Assembly (NCBI RefSeq): GCF_028009165.1
Contig: NC_079245.1
Location: 2,728,001-2,792,000, forward strand
Direction: 5' to 3'
Source of the DNA: Akanthomyces muscarius
Taxonomy: Eukaryota > Ascomycota > Sordariomycetes > Hypocreales > Cordycipitaceae
Length of the DNA stretch: 64,000 nucleotides
Shown: positions 49,482-61,568 of the stretch, in pieces
Position numbering within the stretch: the stretch's first letter is position 1
Layout of the letters: each line of letters begins with the position of its first letter
The notes under the pieces: generated by a model
Seen by the model: the letters and a program-made list of their open reading frames with translations, nothing else
The model's database searches: none
Told to the model about the DNA's origin: nothing
Made by a program: the position numbers and the translations under genes

Positions 49482-51272
49482 TGCTGAGTAAAGTATTGCG
49501 AGAACATGTAGGATGCGGAAAAGAAATAATTGTTGCGAGAACAAGTGGCGATGATGGCTGTCGGCACTGGCTATGTCAGTGTCGTGGCATGCAACGATGT
49601 CGTGATCGAGCGCGCGCTCCGAGGAATGCAGGAATTGAGCAGTTATCTTTGGCGCAGGACTGCACGGATGATGAGATATAGCTAGAAGAATACAGGTCGC
49701 AAAGCAACGCAGAGGGCGCAAGATGATGAGGGAAGGGCAAACAGGTCTTTCTTATTCGACTTCTACGACTAGGAGCTTCAGTGGCACCGAGCCGGTGTAA
49801 GCAGCCGGCGGCAGTCGGCAGGTGCTGGGGGAAAGAGCCAAGAGACGACAACGGCGCCTGCTGACGAGATGGGGCGTATCAAGGGACGGAATCTTGGCAA
49901 AGCATTTTGACAGGGCTTTAAATTATTGTTTAATTTTTCCGAGAAGTGTCTTGGCAATTTGAAGCTGGGAACCGGGGTCGATGTAGAATTGCCCCTGGGC
50001 CGCAGTCAGCGGCAGTCGGTGGCAACGCCTTGCGCCGACTCCCGCCCGCCTGCTGCCAAGACGGGCAACTCCACCATCACATTAAACTCAGGATATAACC
50101 TCAGGATATTATTATCGCTGAAATAAGTCTGCTGCAGGAAATGCTGCAGGAGGAGAATTTGACAATTCGTTTTTGTACTGTTCTAGCTGCAGAATGGTGT
50201 CGCATTTCAGCTATCCAGCTAAGCATGTTCCCCTCGCCCGGGGAGCCTGATCAGCATCCCCGACCGGGTCGAATTCCCGCCTCAGAAGTGGCATGTCAAA
50301 TAGACAAGACGAGCTTGTCAAACAAACGAGGACTTTGTTATTTTTGAAGCCTGTTTCCTCGTGCCTCGTTCCTCATTCCTCATTCGGCCCGCGCAGCTGC
50401 ATAGTTACTCCGTTTACCAGTGATAACCGTTGCACACCACATAGATGTGAGCAACAAGTCCCCAATCCTGCGCCGATGTGGGCCTTCGGAGAAAAGATGT
50501 TTTGCAACTGAAACCTACGCAGTCTTTTCATTAAAGTGAATTACTGAATTGTCGCTAGGAATAGATGGCATTTATTCAGTTTTCTTGAACAACTTGGTCT
50601 TGTGACGCAAAACGTATTGCTGTCAAGGGTCGTATCAAGCTCGATGGATGCACAAATTTAAAGCAAACAAGCATGCGAGCGTATGGACATAGTACTTTAT
50701 ATAGTCATGGCGGCAACTTGGCAGCCTATGGGAGCTAGTTTTACCTCCGGACAAAAGAATCTTGGCCGTTTCTCGGCACTTACTACTTGTAATCGAGCAC
50801 GCGTAGCGTCAAAAAAGCGCCGAGCCTCTTCTCACGCTCCCAAAAAAAGAAAAAGAAAAAAATCAAAAAAGTCCGAAAACTTTTTTGCGGGAAAATACTC
50901 GGGATCATTTGCAAAATAATTAGTGAAATTAAATTCTGGCTAGTAGATGGCTCTACTTACCGAAGTATGTAGTCCCATACCCAGCAGTGAGCAGTTTGTC
51001 CGTCTCTCCTGACCTGAACCAGTCTGGAGCGAAGCGTGGCGTCTGACCATGTTGCCTATTATGCATGTAAACCCAAAGAAGCATAAAAGTCCGCCCAAAT
51101 GATAAATAGACGAGACTTTGCGCAGTACACCGGCACTAGCTTCCAGCCATTGGATCCTTTGTTGCACTAGTCAGGTGAGGCTCGCCAGGCTTCAGCCATG
51201 TATATAGATCAGCATCATCCCCAGATTATCATTCATTTTCGAAACATTCGAGTATTAATCAATACAACAAGC
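49482..51272. other. Divergent intergenic region
   Basis: About 1.8 kb lies between the SulP gene (-) and the cysteine-repeat gene (+). It should contain both promoters. Nothing else could be supported. A B-box-like string near 50,265 does not complete a tRNA. Confidence 0.5.
51201..51207 (+). promoter_or_regulatory. TATA-like element of the cysteine-repeat gene
   Basis: TATATAG lies about 70 bp upstream of the ATG at 51273, with a CATCATCCCC-type leader between. Position fits a TATA-driven inducible gene. Confidence 0.45.
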
Positions 51273-51764
51273 ATGAAGCTCTCTCTCATCGCAGCCCTCA
51301 GCATTGCGTCGCTCGCCGCGGCCAGCCCAGTCACTGACTCGGTATCAGTAAGCGCGCCCAGCCACGAGACAACTTACACCGACACCGACTGACATTATGA
51401 GCAAAAGAAGAGAATTACTGCCTCTCCCCTGCACTGCGACTGCATCATTGACGGAGACGACGGTGTCAGCAGGCCTTGCGGCTGCAACACCGGTCGCACA
51501 GTCGCCCTTGTCGACGGCCGCGCCGCTGCTCTCCACTGCATGTGCCTCATCCAGGACGGCGACGGCAATCCCGTCCCTTGCGATTGCAACCACCAGGGTA
51601 GCTTCGCCACTGAGGGAGAGCAAGCCGAGAAAAGAGATGCGGCAACTCCCCTTGTTTTTGTCGCGGTCAAGAAGAGCCTGACTCCTCAGCAGTGCCTCTG
51701 CATAATCGATGGCGGCGATGGACAGTCTGTACCTTGCCATTGCGGTGTCGCTGGTAGCAAGTAG
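51273..51764 (+). CDS. Small secreted protein with three C-x-C-x11-C-x-C modules, kexin sites
   Basis: Two exons (51273-51347, 51402-51764) give 145 aa. Unspliced, the frame hits TGA at 51390. A 54-nt intron (GTAAGC donor, CTGAC branch, GAG acceptor) removes it and joins in phase. The signal peptide is MKLSLIAALSIASLAAAS. Right after the junction comes QKKR (residues 26-29), a Kex2-type site. Three modules follow: C37/C39-C51/C53, C71/C73-C85/C87 and C123/C125-C137/C139. All have exactly 11 residues between the CxC pairs and an Asp/Gly core (DGDDG, DGDG, DGGDG) ending in PC. A second dibasic site (EKR, 101-103) and KK (115-116) lie between modules 2 and 3. This resembles fungal kexin-processed repeat proteins, or a metal-binding or effector-type peptide. 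Function unknown, and I know no named family. Confidence 0.72.
51435..51743 (+). repeat. Three cysteine modules within the secreted protein
   Basis: Coding modules of 17 residues at residues 37-53, 71-87 and 123-139, consensus CxC[IL]I-(D/G-rich)-PCxC. Spacing is 34 and 52 residues. The DNA is well diverged, so conservation is at protein level. Confidence 0.8.
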
Positions 51765-52204
51765 AGACGCTACAAACGCGAACAGTGTTTTCGTCTCATA
51801 GGTGGCCTTAATTCTATTAAACAGGGGATAGTGCACGATCATGGCGATGTCTCTGTTGCATGCGAGATGCTCACGGAGTGGTTGACTTGTAAATGAGGCT
51901 CAGCGGAATTCTGCAACGAAAACAATCCAATACAAATCGTATCCGAATTCGCTATTGTGAACGTTTTCCTCCTGTGCTAGCCAGTAAAGGCTCATCGAAT
52001 AGTTTGACCAATCTCATGCAAGCGTCATGGCGAGGTGGCAGAGTGTCCGAAACTAAGATCATCAAAATATCACACGGCGAGAAAGTCCGCGAGAATAAAG
52101 TCGACAATTTTAAAGGACCGCCTGATTCCAAACGAGGCTATCAAATTCATGGCATGGCAGCGTAATAGCGCACTCTCACACTCAGGCTGAGGTATTCGAT
52201 TGCA
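51765..52204. other. Intergenic
   Basis: This is the 3' flank of the cysteine-repeat gene. A string at 52,028 (GGCGAGGTGGCAGAGTG) recalls a tRNA A-box but no matching T-arm follows. Confidence 0.45.
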
Positions 52205-52531
52205 ATGCAGACGTTTGACATGGAGAACACAACACAGTCTCCCAACCACCAAACATATTTTCTGGTCGAAACTATGCCAGTCGACTCTCGGGTTGGATTC
52301 TACACCCTGCAAGCCACGGCAACGTGCACGATTGCCGAGAGTGTCTCACTGCAGGCAAACTTTGACGGGCCGATCACTGCCCAGAGATTTTCTACAAATA
52401 CCGGAAATAATCTCTTTCAACATGGGCCTTGGCAGCCACGCCCGTATGTTCGAACAATATCGCAGCGGCCTTTAGTAACAGGCTCGCCGCTTGATCTGGA
52501 AGACCTGACCAGCTTTGCCGCCCCATTGTAG
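52205..52531 (+). CDS. Doubtful small ORF
   Basis: A 108-codon frame with ATG at 52205 (or 52220). The product is not low-complexity and contains a plausible beta-rich stretch (VGFYTLQATATCTIAESVSLQANFDG). It has no signal peptide, no known domain and no visible intron. It could be a real orphan gene, a fragment of a decayed gene, or chance. Confidence 0.22.
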   Translation: MQTFDMENTTQSPNHQTYFLVETMPVDSRVGFYTLQATATCTIAESVSLQANFDGPITAQRFSTNTGNNLFQHGPWQPRPYVRTISQRPLVTGSPLDLEDLTSFAAPL

Positions 52532-52987
52532 TTCTGCAGGCGTCTCAAATCACATTAGGCTATTTTCTCGTAGTTTCAGATTGGGGAAAGCTATTCCTGA
52601 GGGTACTGCAGAATGTTGAACTAGAACTGGTGGCAGCTGGTTGCCACATTTGGACAGGGGTGGCCCACGCTGCGAAAGGCTTGCCAGAGGATGTCTACAA
52701 ATATCAGTCTGGGCCCGTCCCAGGATATGTATATTAATGACGCTTTTCAACTCCAGCATCTCGAAGCACTTTTCAGATATAGTTGTGTAAAGAGCAGCTG
52801 TTGGCTCCCACCAAGTATTCTGTCACCAATTTCCTATCCATATAAGCTAGCGTCAGTGGTCAACTACGAATGCCTCGCAGCTGACAAGAGAACATAAAAA
52901 GAATTGGCAAAGAGAAAACAAGCATAGTAATAGAGATTAAACCTGGCCGATTGCAAAGCAAAATAGCTGGCTAAATTTCCCACGCGT
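52532..52987. other. Intergenic
   Basis: I see nothing supportable in this stretch between the two doubtful ORFs. Confidence 0.45.
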
Positions 52988-53416
52988 TCATCTGTCTGAG
53001 CGACTTTTTGTTGTTTCAAGAATCAACTCGTCCTCCAGCGCCGTTGCAATTCCAGCCTTCTTTCCAGGATTGGAGCCGACCCCGCTCCCCACACTGATCC
53101 GAGGCAACTTGGGGTTTGCCCGGCACGTCAACGTAATGCCTGACACTGAAAAGTATGGAATGATGGCCCGCCCCCGCCCCCGTGCTCGGTTGGAGCAGCT
53201 CGGCCCAACAAAATCCATATCGGAAACGGGGGGAGGATTCAAGTAGGACGCATCCGTAGCGAAGGTTAATTGGCCGCCAAGAGCAGATCGGGGATAGCTA
53301 GACATATGTCCATTACTATATGAAAGCTTTGCCTCGGCCCTCCACGAACACAAACTCGAAAACACTGAATCTTGATTTTCCATTGCACCTAGGACATTTA
53401 TTGTCCAAGCATACAT
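52988..53416 (-). CDS. Doubtful small ORF, divergent from the hydrolase gene
   Basis: A 142-codon minus-strand frame with ATG at 53416, only 48 bp from the ATG of the plus-strand hydrolase gene, or an inner ATG at 53302 (MSSYPRSALGG). The product is polar with a stretch FSVSGITLTCRANPKLPRIS. No domain recognised and no signal peptide. Its position over the likely hydrolase promoter argues against it. Confidence 0.25.
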   Translation of the reverse strand: MYAWTINVLGAMENQDSVFSSLCSWRAEAKLSYSNGHMSSYPRSALGGQLTFATDASYLNPPPVSDMDFVGPSCSNRARGRGRAIIPYFSVSGITLTCRANPKLPRISVGSGVGSNPGKKAGIATALEDELILETTKSRSDR

Positions 53417-53464
53417 TTACCTGTTTATATCACAAAAAATCACAACAACGAGAGCCACGCAAAC

Positions 53465-54812
53465 ATGGCAACACGGACGACTACGCGGTCGCGCTCTGCC
53501 AAAGCGGATGCGGCAGCTGCGACACCCGCTCCACCACCGGTAAAGATTGAGACGAAGAAATTGTCCTTCTTCGGTTACCTGGACATGATCCCGGGCCTGG
53601 CTGCGATTGTCGCTACTGCTCTCGCGTCCTTCTTTACCGGTTTCTTCAGAACCGAGCGAGACTCCAAGACGTATCATCTCCACGTTGCCAACACCGTGCT
53701 GCGCAAAGCCACTCGCCGCCTTGATCCGCTACAGTTACAGTAAGAATTTATGCCCAGACTGAGCCATGACGGCAGGGGCGACTCAATTTCAGGCTTGCTG
53801 ATAGTCTGCCATAGACTCATTTCGCCCAACACCAACATTATTTACAACCAGTATGCACGGTCCCGAAACTTTGAGCCGGACACTGTGGCGCTTGCCCACG
53901 GAGCTCAGGGCCATTGGGTGGGCAACAAGAATGCCACCAACGTACTGATCTGGTTCCATGGTCAGTCACGCATCCGTCGTTGAAATGTACGAGAAGCGCT
54001 AACACAAGCCTACAGGCGGCGGATTTTGTCTCCCTGCCAACATTGGCTACTTCAAGTTCTTTGAGCGCCTACTCAAAGATGTCAATGCTACTGGCGGCGA
54101 TCTCTGCATCTTCGCCGTCACCTACACGCTAGCGCCCCATGGCACTTATCCCGTGCAGCTGACGCAGTCGGTCGAAGCCCTGCGCCATGTTCTCGCGCAC
54201 ACAGGCCGTTCCCCAGGCAATGTTCTCCTCGCCGGCGACTCTGCGGGCGCCAACATCACGGTCGGCGTCCTCTCGCACCTGGCGCACCCGCATCCAAGCA
54301 TCGTCCCGGTGCACCTCTCGGAGCCGCTCGCTGGTGCGGCCACGATTGCACCCTGGGTGTCTCTGCACCCGGACCTGTCCGAGCACATCATCTATGATGG
54401 CGGCGACATCGTGACAACGTTTGTGGGCGAGAAGTGGTCCAAGGAGTTCATGGGCGACGCCGAGCCCGACTACTACACGGACGCGATAGACGCCCCAGAG
54501 AGCTGGTTCGAGACGTTTCCCATCAAGAAAATGCTCATCCTGGCCGGCGAGAATGAGATTCTGCTGCCTATGATTGAGATGTTTTACGAAAAGATGAAGG
54601 TAAGCTCTCCTTTTCTTTGCTTCTTCTCTTGGAGCAAAATGCCAGGGAACAACCACACTAACCATAACCAGGGTGGCTATCCCAACGTGGAGATCTTCAA
54701 GGGCAAGAGAGAATCTCACGTCGCTCCTGTATACAACATCTATGTGGGCGACAATACCGAGACCGAGCAGGGCAAGAAGCTGAAGACTTGGCTGACTGAT
54801 TTGTTGAAATAA
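53465..54812 (+). CDS. Alpha/beta hydrolase, hormone-sensitive-lipase type
   Basis: Four exons (53465-53739, 53815-53960, 54016-54599, 54672-54812) give 381 aa. An N-terminal membrane helix (about 38-60, MIPGLAAIVATALASFF) suggests anchoring, perhaps to the ER. The oxyanion motif HGGG (140-143) is assembled across the second junction. The nucleophile elbow is GDSAG with S216. The acidic member probably lies in GENEILL (about 319-321) and the histidine is H351 (ESHVAPVYN). Also visible is the family's SHGAxGHW-like segment (AHGAQGHWVGNKNATNVLIWFHG). It probably hydrolyses a small ester. Substrate unknown. The 72-nt last intron is in frame if retained. Confidence 0.9.
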
Positions 54813-55327
54813 ATTGCCGTATACTGCTAGATAGAGATGCAATGTTTGATGAACCTATTGTTAATGCTCAATTTTCCACTTTCACGAGACTGTCCGTCCA
54901 ACTTATACGAAGCGGCATTTAGCTGCTTCTGTTAGCACCACGCATTGAAATCACCCGAGAGCCTCGTCAGCATTCTGTCCTACGCAATTGGAAACCTGAC
55001 GACATATTTCAATTAGCTTTCCTTTCGTTTCTAGAGTCACAGTCGTAGGCGGCGCCGGGCAAGGTCACTACTGTTAGTGTAGTCACAATTTCGTGCCAAA
55101 GTAAGCGCCACTAGGCCAATTTCGCGCCCAGTTAAGAGCGACTACTTGGAGACCCATGCCATCTATCACGATAAGCGTTCGAGTCTTAACAATCAGTACT
55201 CGGCGGACACAAGAATATCACAATGTCAATAAAATATTTGTAGGTATATATGGCCACTGCCATCTCACAATGAGATTGCAGAAGAACAATATTTTATTCA
55301 CATTTATTGAATTAAAAAAGAATGAAA
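54813..55327. other. Intergenic
   Basis: This holds the hydrolase 3' flank and the promoter of the APH-type gene. No gene or repeat seen. Confidence 0.5.
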
Positions 55328-56760
55328 ATGGCAGCAGTCAATCAACCTGGCTACGATCGGCGACTTCTGGTGGTTGAGAGCATTGTCAAGCAGTTCGGAC
55401 TGGAGGCAAGTGTACAAATCAACTAAAACCATCAACAGACCTCTAACCACGTTGCTGAATCAGTCTAAATCAATCGAAACATTGGCATATTATGGAGACT
55501 GTTCTTTTCCCTTCAACAACTTTATTTACAAGATTGAATTGAAGACGCCGGCAGGACGCGGCTCATTTTCTGGTAAGCAGCCTGGCACTGTCGCGCCTCC
55601 ACCTGCTGGCGTCACCACAGTTGTCGTGCGCCTGAGCAACCTCCGCGCCGAAGGGCTGAACAATGCCAATCGCGTCGCAAACGACGTGGCAAGCTCCTTT
55701 ATTGCTAGTCAAGCAATCGAAAATGCAGGCCTTGAGCAGATTGTTCCTGTAGTCTACGCGTGGGCGCCGCCCAAGTCCATTGACGTGATTGAGGAAGAGA
55801 ATTTCGGATGGGTGGTCTGCGAGTACAAGAAAGGGCAGGACCTGGATGGCCAGCTTCCGTTGCTCTCTGGAGAGGAGAAGAAGAATGTCCTGGAGCACAT
55901 TGCGAAAATCGTCGCCGCGCTGCAGAATGCGCCTGTTCCGGCGACCGTGGATCAGTTTGGCGGATTGACATTTGATGACCAGGGCAACATTGTGTCTGCG
56001 CAAATGGTGCTGGTTAAAGATGGTCCTTTTGGACTTTATGCCAATGTCTGGGAGGCCAAGTTGCAAGCGCAGCTCGATGAGTCGCAGACTAGTGCGGTGC
56101 TCAATGGCTGGCGAGAGGAAGATGTCGTTGAGAGAATTCGCAACTTCATCTCTGCCCATGGCGTATGCAATGCTCTAGAGGGCGTTGCGCTTCGTGAACG
56201 CAAGTTTGTGCATGGTGATCTTAGTGAGTACTTTTTTCCTCGCCCTTCCTTTCTTTTTTTTTGTTGTCAGCGCAGATCTGGATAGCTACTCTAACCCAAT
56301 GGACGCAGCAACAAACAACATGGTTTTCGATACAGCCAGCAAGAAAATTACCGGACTTCTTGATTTCGATTGGTCGGCCATTACACATCCAGCCGAGGAG
56401 TTCATCTCTGGATTTCGCGACATTGGTGGGTGCGTCGACGACGAGCCAAAGGGTGTTCTGGCTGCTATTCTAGCCAATGATTTCTCTGCCGAGCCAGAGA
56501 ATCTACCAGAAATGGAGGCAAAGCAGTGGGACATGGCAAGAGCCTGGGCTGCAGCGGCGGCGAGAAACGGCGTGAAGCTACCGGGCGACACGGCTGGCAT
56601 GGACAAGATCAAGGCCCTGCACGATTTTAGCAGCGCCATCTGTCCGATGGAGCTCAGCTGCGAGCCGATGCTGCGGCGGCTTTCAGACGACGCCAAGGCA
56701 AAGAAGAAGAAGGAGTCGCTTGACTTGATCATTTCGTTTCTGGAGAAGCATAAATATTAA
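55328..56760 (+). CDS. Aminoglycoside-phosphotransferase (APH)-fold protein
   Basis: Three exons (55328-55405, 55464-56223, 56309-56760) give 429 aa. The first intron is of GC-AG type (GAG|GCAAGT), and only this keeps MAAVNQPGYDRRLLVVESIVKQFGLE in frame with the next exon. The second acceptor (GACGCAG at 56308, after a TCTAAC branch) restores the canonical catalytic loop HGDLTTNN (276-283). A nearer acceptor would insert 11 residues there. The metal-binding loop is DFDW (298-301). The N-lobe contains FPFNNFIYKIEL and VVVRLSN. Fungi carry many such proteins, and substrates are mostly unknown. Antibiotic resistance is not implied. An upstream in-frame ATG at 55322 would add two residues. Confidence 0.88.
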
Positions 56761-57692
56761 CATTAGTTGGCTGGTTCGGTCGGAAGCGGAAGCGCGGACC
56801 AAAGTCTAACGCAGTCGCCCCGGGCCCGACACCTTGTTAGCTGGCTGTAAGTGGGTTCCTGACATGCGAGTTCGAGTCGGGGAGCCGCAGGGCTAGCCGG
56901 AACGAACCCGTGCGGACCAAAAGGCTTCAAAGTAGATTAAATCGAGTTTCTGTCTTTGTCCTCTTGTGTTCGCCGATAGCCCAATCTTATCAAATGGCCG
57001 TCGAAAAAGTACGGAGGAGTGAACAATTGCCCGTAGTGCCTGTACAGGACTGTCTCTTCTCAAGCACATGTGCTCTCCCGCATACACACTAACGGTACCC
57101 GAGGCTAGAAGCGCCCATGTAATTGAGGGCTGTGAAATGGCCAGCCACCGCTCAGCCGCCAACACCCTGTCCGACGTGGCCAGAGTCGCACTAGCGGCGT
57201 GGGTATCGCATGGGGACGGGCGTATGGAGCCTCTAGAATTCTGATCGTATCGTCGTAAAACTGCTTCGGGAGTGGTTTTTTTTTTATTGATCATGCAAGG
57301 ATAAGTCGAACGTCTGGCGCGACTCTGATATACACAGAGTTGACTCGTCAGAAGGCAGATGGCTAGGCGAGGTCGATATAGTTGCAGTTTGTACTTTTGG
57401 TCCTGGAGATCGACGAAGCATCCCAAGTCCGTGATGGAAGCTAGCAAGCTACCAAGCTACTAGCGCAGCACATCGTGGCGCTCAAACGGATATGCGGGGT
57501 AACTAATGGCCTCCCAGACAGGTTGCCAGGTAGCTGTGGCAGGCATGGGTTGGATCCAATGGTTCGACGGTGGCTCCGTTTCCCCCCAAGAGTAAAGGAG
57601 TTCTCGCGGGCTCTCTGCTTATATCAACACTGGTCCTCTGTCTCTCCCCTCACACACATTGTTCCGCTCCGCCAAGTGAATTGACCGCAATC
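56761..57692. other. Intergenic
   Basis: This is the spacer upstream of the GMC oxidoreductase. The GMC frame is open upstream of its ATG back to about 57,570 but starts there only with GTG. A B-box-like string at about 56,870 does not form a tRNA. Confidence 0.45.
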
Positions 57693-59721
57693 ATGACGCG
57701 CAAGTACAAGAACCCAATGACCAACCCGCTGCACTATGGCACGCCGCAGCTTCTCACTGGCGCGCCAGCCACGTACACTACCGCTCAGCGAAAGCTGCTA
57801 GGGTATGACTACGGTGAGTTTTTTTCTCTTTTCTTGAATTACCGGCATTTTGCTAGAAAAATCTCACTACTGACACGGGCCAATCTCAGTCATTGTCGGC
57901 GGTGGCTGCGCTGGCTGCGTGCTCGCCTCCAAGCTCTCCGAGGACAAGGACGTGACGGTGTTGCTGCTGGAGGCGGGCGGCCCGCACACGGGCATTCTCG
58001 AGGCGCGCGTGCCGCTGCTCTTCTCCAAGCTCTTCCACGGCGAGCACGACTGGGACTACAGCACCGTCGAGCAGCCGGGGCTCGCGTACCGGCGCATGTT
58101 CTGGCCGCGCGGCAAGGTGCTCGGCGGCTCAACCACCATCAACGCCATGATGTACCACCACGGCTCCAAGTCCGACTACGACGAGTGGGCCGAGGAGAAG
58201 GGCTGCAAGGGCTGGTCCTACGCCGACCTCGCGCCGTATCTGCGCCGCATGGAGAACTTCACCGCCAACCCGCAGCGCCCGGCCATTGAGATGAAGCACC
58301 GCGGCGTCGGCGGCGAGTGGCAGACGGGCTACTCGCACCTGTCGCCCATGGTCGAGGACGGCTTCATGCCCGCGTGCGCCGAGGCCGGGATCGCAGCGAA
58401 CCCGGACATCAACACCGAGGGCGGCACGCTCGGCGTCACGCGTTTCCAGACCTTCATCGACAGCAAGGGCCAGCGCTCGTCGATGGCGACGGCGTTTCTG
58501 ACGCCCGAGGTGCTGAAGCGCCCCAACCTGTATGTCGGCTGCCACGCGCACGTCACGCGCGTGCTCTACGACCGCCTCTACGACGAAAAGGAGCCCGTCG
58601 CCATCGGCGTCGAGTTCATGACCAAGAAGGGCGGCGAGCGCTACGAGGTGCACGCCAAGCGCGAGGTCATCCTGTCGGGCGGCGCCGTCAACACGCCGCA
58701 GACGCTGCTGCTGAGCGGCATCGGCCCCGCGGAGGAGCTCACCAAGCTCGGCATCTCGGTCGTCAAGGACAACGCGGCCGTCGGCCGCCACATGAAGGAC
58801 CACCTGTGCCCGACGGGCGTCGTGCTGAAGAGCAAGACGGCGCATACGTACGACTACCTCAACGACAACATCAAGGCGATCCCCGCGCTGCTGCGCTGGC
58901 TTGTCACCGGCGGCGGCCCGCTGTCGAGCAACGTCGGCGAGGCGGCGGCGTTTATCCGCAGCGTCGACCACCCCTTCCCGGCGACCAAGCCGGAGAACAA
59001 GCCCAAGGACTTTACGTCTGGCGGCGTCGGCCCGGACATTGAGATTCTGGGCGCGCCGATTGCGTTTATCCACCACGGCGAGGAGCTCGCGCCGGAGGGC
59101 GCCGGCATCTTTTCCCTCGGACCGTGCCTGCTGCGGCCGCAGAGCGAGGGCACCATTACGCTGAAGTCGACGGACGCATTTGATCACCGTAAGTTCTTTT
59201 CTCCTGTCGATTTGCAAATTGTCTCTCACGCCCATGCTAACCCCCGTCGTCGTATAGCCATCATCGACCCCAAGTACTTTAGCGACGAGGGCGACAACGA
59301 CCGCAAGGTCATGCTCGCGGCGCTGCGCCTCTCCATCAAGATCGCCAACAGCCCGCACTGGAAGCCCTTTGTCGAGCCCATCCCCAGAAACGACAACCCG
59401 GGCCACCTGTGGTGGCCGTCGTCGAGCAGCGAGCCCGACAAGATCCCCGACGAGCAGCTGCTGGCGTTTATGAAGGAAAAGGCCTTTACGCTGTACCACC
59501 CCGTCGGCACGGCGCGCATGGGGCCCGAAGCCGGCAGCAGCGTCGTGGATCTCGAGTGCCGCGTGCACGGCGTCGGACGGCTGCGCGTCGTCGACGCCAG
59601 CGTCTTCCCCGAGCAGATCAGCGGACACCCGACGGCGGTAATTGGCGCCATTGCGTACAAGATGAGCGACGTCATCAAGAAGACGTTTACGCCGGCCGGG
59701 CCGCCTCTGGCAAACCTGTGA
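57693..59721 (+). CDS. GMC-family FAD oxidoreductase
   Basis: Three exons (57693-57813, 57890-59188, 59258-59721) give 627 aa. ATG at 57693 (MTRKYKNPMTNP). The FAD dinucleotide fold VIVGGGCAGCVLASKL (from residue 41) is completed across the first junction. The GMC signature 1 is PRGKVLGGSTTINAMMYHHG and signature 2 is GGAVNTPQTLLLSGIGP. The active-site histidines are in YHPVGTARMGP and SGHPTAVIGAIAY. No signal peptide is seen with this start, so it may be intracellular. It resembles choline dehydrogenase/aryl-alcohol oxidase-like proteins. The alcohol substrate is unknown. The second exon has very high G+C at third positions compared with neighbours, producing long antisense frames. Confidence 0.92.
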
Positions 59722-60208
59722 GGAGAGGGTTCTGCATCTTTCGTCGCGGTCTTTTGTAACTATCTTTGTATAGTCTAGCTTTTAAGTTATCAGCGTTTAC
59801 AGATTTGACTTGTGTTTGTGTGAGACATGCATGGTTTCGCTGCGGCGCATGCCATGGAACAAAACGCGTACTGCGCTTGTGAAGAGTGTGAATAAAACTG
59901 TAATCATTTAGAGAAGAAAAAAGTGCATCTCCAATGTTTGCGAAAAAAATGTGCTTTTCAAGAAAGAAAAAAGCCGCAGAGAGGACTAAATTCACTATAC
60001 GCCAGCGTATGCATCCTTCTAAACCCGAAACCCGAGCCTAGGAACAAGAAAGCCAGATAAAGCACCTTTTTGTTCGTCGCCAAGAAAATGCAGCCAAATC
60101 ATAACATCATATAAATCATTTCAATAGAGAAAAGGGAGAGAGTCGGGAAGAATGCCAAGGCGTCACACCCAAGACATGAAGCAGGGAGAAGAAGGCTTGG
60201 CGAGGAGG
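59722..60208. other. Convergent intergenic region
   Basis: This holds the 3' ends of the GMC (+) and small membrane (-) genes. An AATAAA at 59,891-59,896 could serve as a GMC polyadenylation signal. Nothing else seen. Confidence 0.45.
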
Positions 60209-60610
60209 CTAAGTCCTCGCCGTCCACGCCCCATCACGAGCCACCTCGGCGAGGGTCGACTCGTCACTCATCCTGCGACGGCTGTGGCCCGACTCGGACG
60301 CAATGGTGCTCGCCCTCGTGAGAGACTCCAAGTCTGCCAGATCGCTGGGGGACGTCAGCTCGAAGGGCTCATCGGGCCGGGGCACGAGGCCGTTGCTGTT
60401 GTAGGTCGTCGAGTTGTAGCCGCCGCCGCCGCTGCTACTGCTGGTGCTGTTGAGAATCCGGCGCGGACGTCGAGCTTGGGCGGTGGAGCGGCGACGGACG
60501 CTGGGCTTGTGGGCAAAGTCGGCGAGCTCGCGCTTCTTGTTGCGTCGTTTCTGGGTCGCCTTGTAGAGGGACTTGCTGCACGCAATCACGACGATGATGA
60601 TGGAGGCCAT
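60209..60610 (-). CDS. Small single-pass membrane protein, unknown
   Basis: The ATG at 60610 gives 133 aa. An N-terminal helix (MASIIIVVIACSKSLY) acts as a signal-anchor, followed by a strongly basic stretch (KATQKRRNKKREL, RRRSTAQARRPRR), then a Ser/Gly/Asn-rich part and an acidic-Ser tail with repeated SLTRAS/SDESTL motifs. Basic residues directly after the helix favour a cytosolic C-terminus. A GTG-initiated extension upstream is unlikely. No family recognised. Confidence 0.55.
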   Translation of the reverse strand: MASIIIVVIACSKSLYKATQKRRNKKRELADFAHKPSVRRRSTAQARRPRRILNSTSSSSGGGGYNSTTYNSNGLVPRPDEPFELTSPSDLADLESLTRASTIASESGHSRRRMSDESTLAEVARDGAWTART

Positions 60611-61568
60611 GGCGGCACAGAGAAAAGAAGAAGAAAAATAGACAAGTAGAGAAGGGAGAAAGGAAGCGCGCACGGCAAGACCGGCAAAGTACTTGCAGAA
60701 CTGCTGGGGAGGGGAGGCCTCGGAGGAGATGGATGCGTTTACTTGGGGGGGAAAAGAACGCTTCACGCAACCTCTGCCGCGGACACTGGTGTGACGGTGA
60801 CGGAAAAGGAAGGAATCACAAGTTACACACGGATTAAAAAAAAAAGGACGAGGAGAGAAAGTAACAAGGAGGGAAGAGAGAAGAGAAGGAGGGGGGAACA
60901 TGTCAATAACAAGCAAACATGCAACATCGATAACGACATGCTTTTTTACTCCGCAGCCGAGCATGCACGTATCAAAGGACGACAAGACCGTGTATCCGTG
61001 TCTGTGTGTGTCGTTACCCCGTTTTGGGGCGTTGGAGTAGCGCCGAGCGCCACCTGGGATAACTAGCTAGTTTGGACCGAGTTTCTCACGACGAGCACTG
61101 ATTTGCCAGGAATATCCCTCTGCCAGAAGCTTGTCCTGCAAAGCTTGTCCTGCAGTAGTCCGAGAGGCTGTGCCTTGAGCGTGGCTTGCAGCTGGAGTGG
61201 GTGGGAGGGGGAGAGACCTGTTATGGAAGGTCTGGAGCTGGAGTTTTTCGGAACTAACAGCGTTAGTTGACTACTGACTGGTATGGATGAATAAAAATAA
61301 CTAGCTCGTCCGCGGAACGAGGCTGGATGGCGTTTACAAAGCAACGTCGCAAGAGAGAGGGGAAAAAAGGCGCATGGCTGAAAAGGAAATCCCATGCGAC
61401 TTTTATGTGACTGTTTTTCGTCTGTATTGAATGCATAAACATCTGCCATTGACCACAGCACAAAAGGACATGCGAAAAAAAACCGAACGTCTTCCCCGTA
61501 CATCAATAATAGCCTTTTAGCTAACCTGGCCCATCTCTCCGGGCCCCGTCCAGCGTACCATCCTGACG
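60611..61568. other. Intergenic
   Basis: Purine-rich flank of the small membrane gene (about 60,830-60,900 on the plus strand) and 3' region of ALG9. No gene seen. Confidence 0.5.
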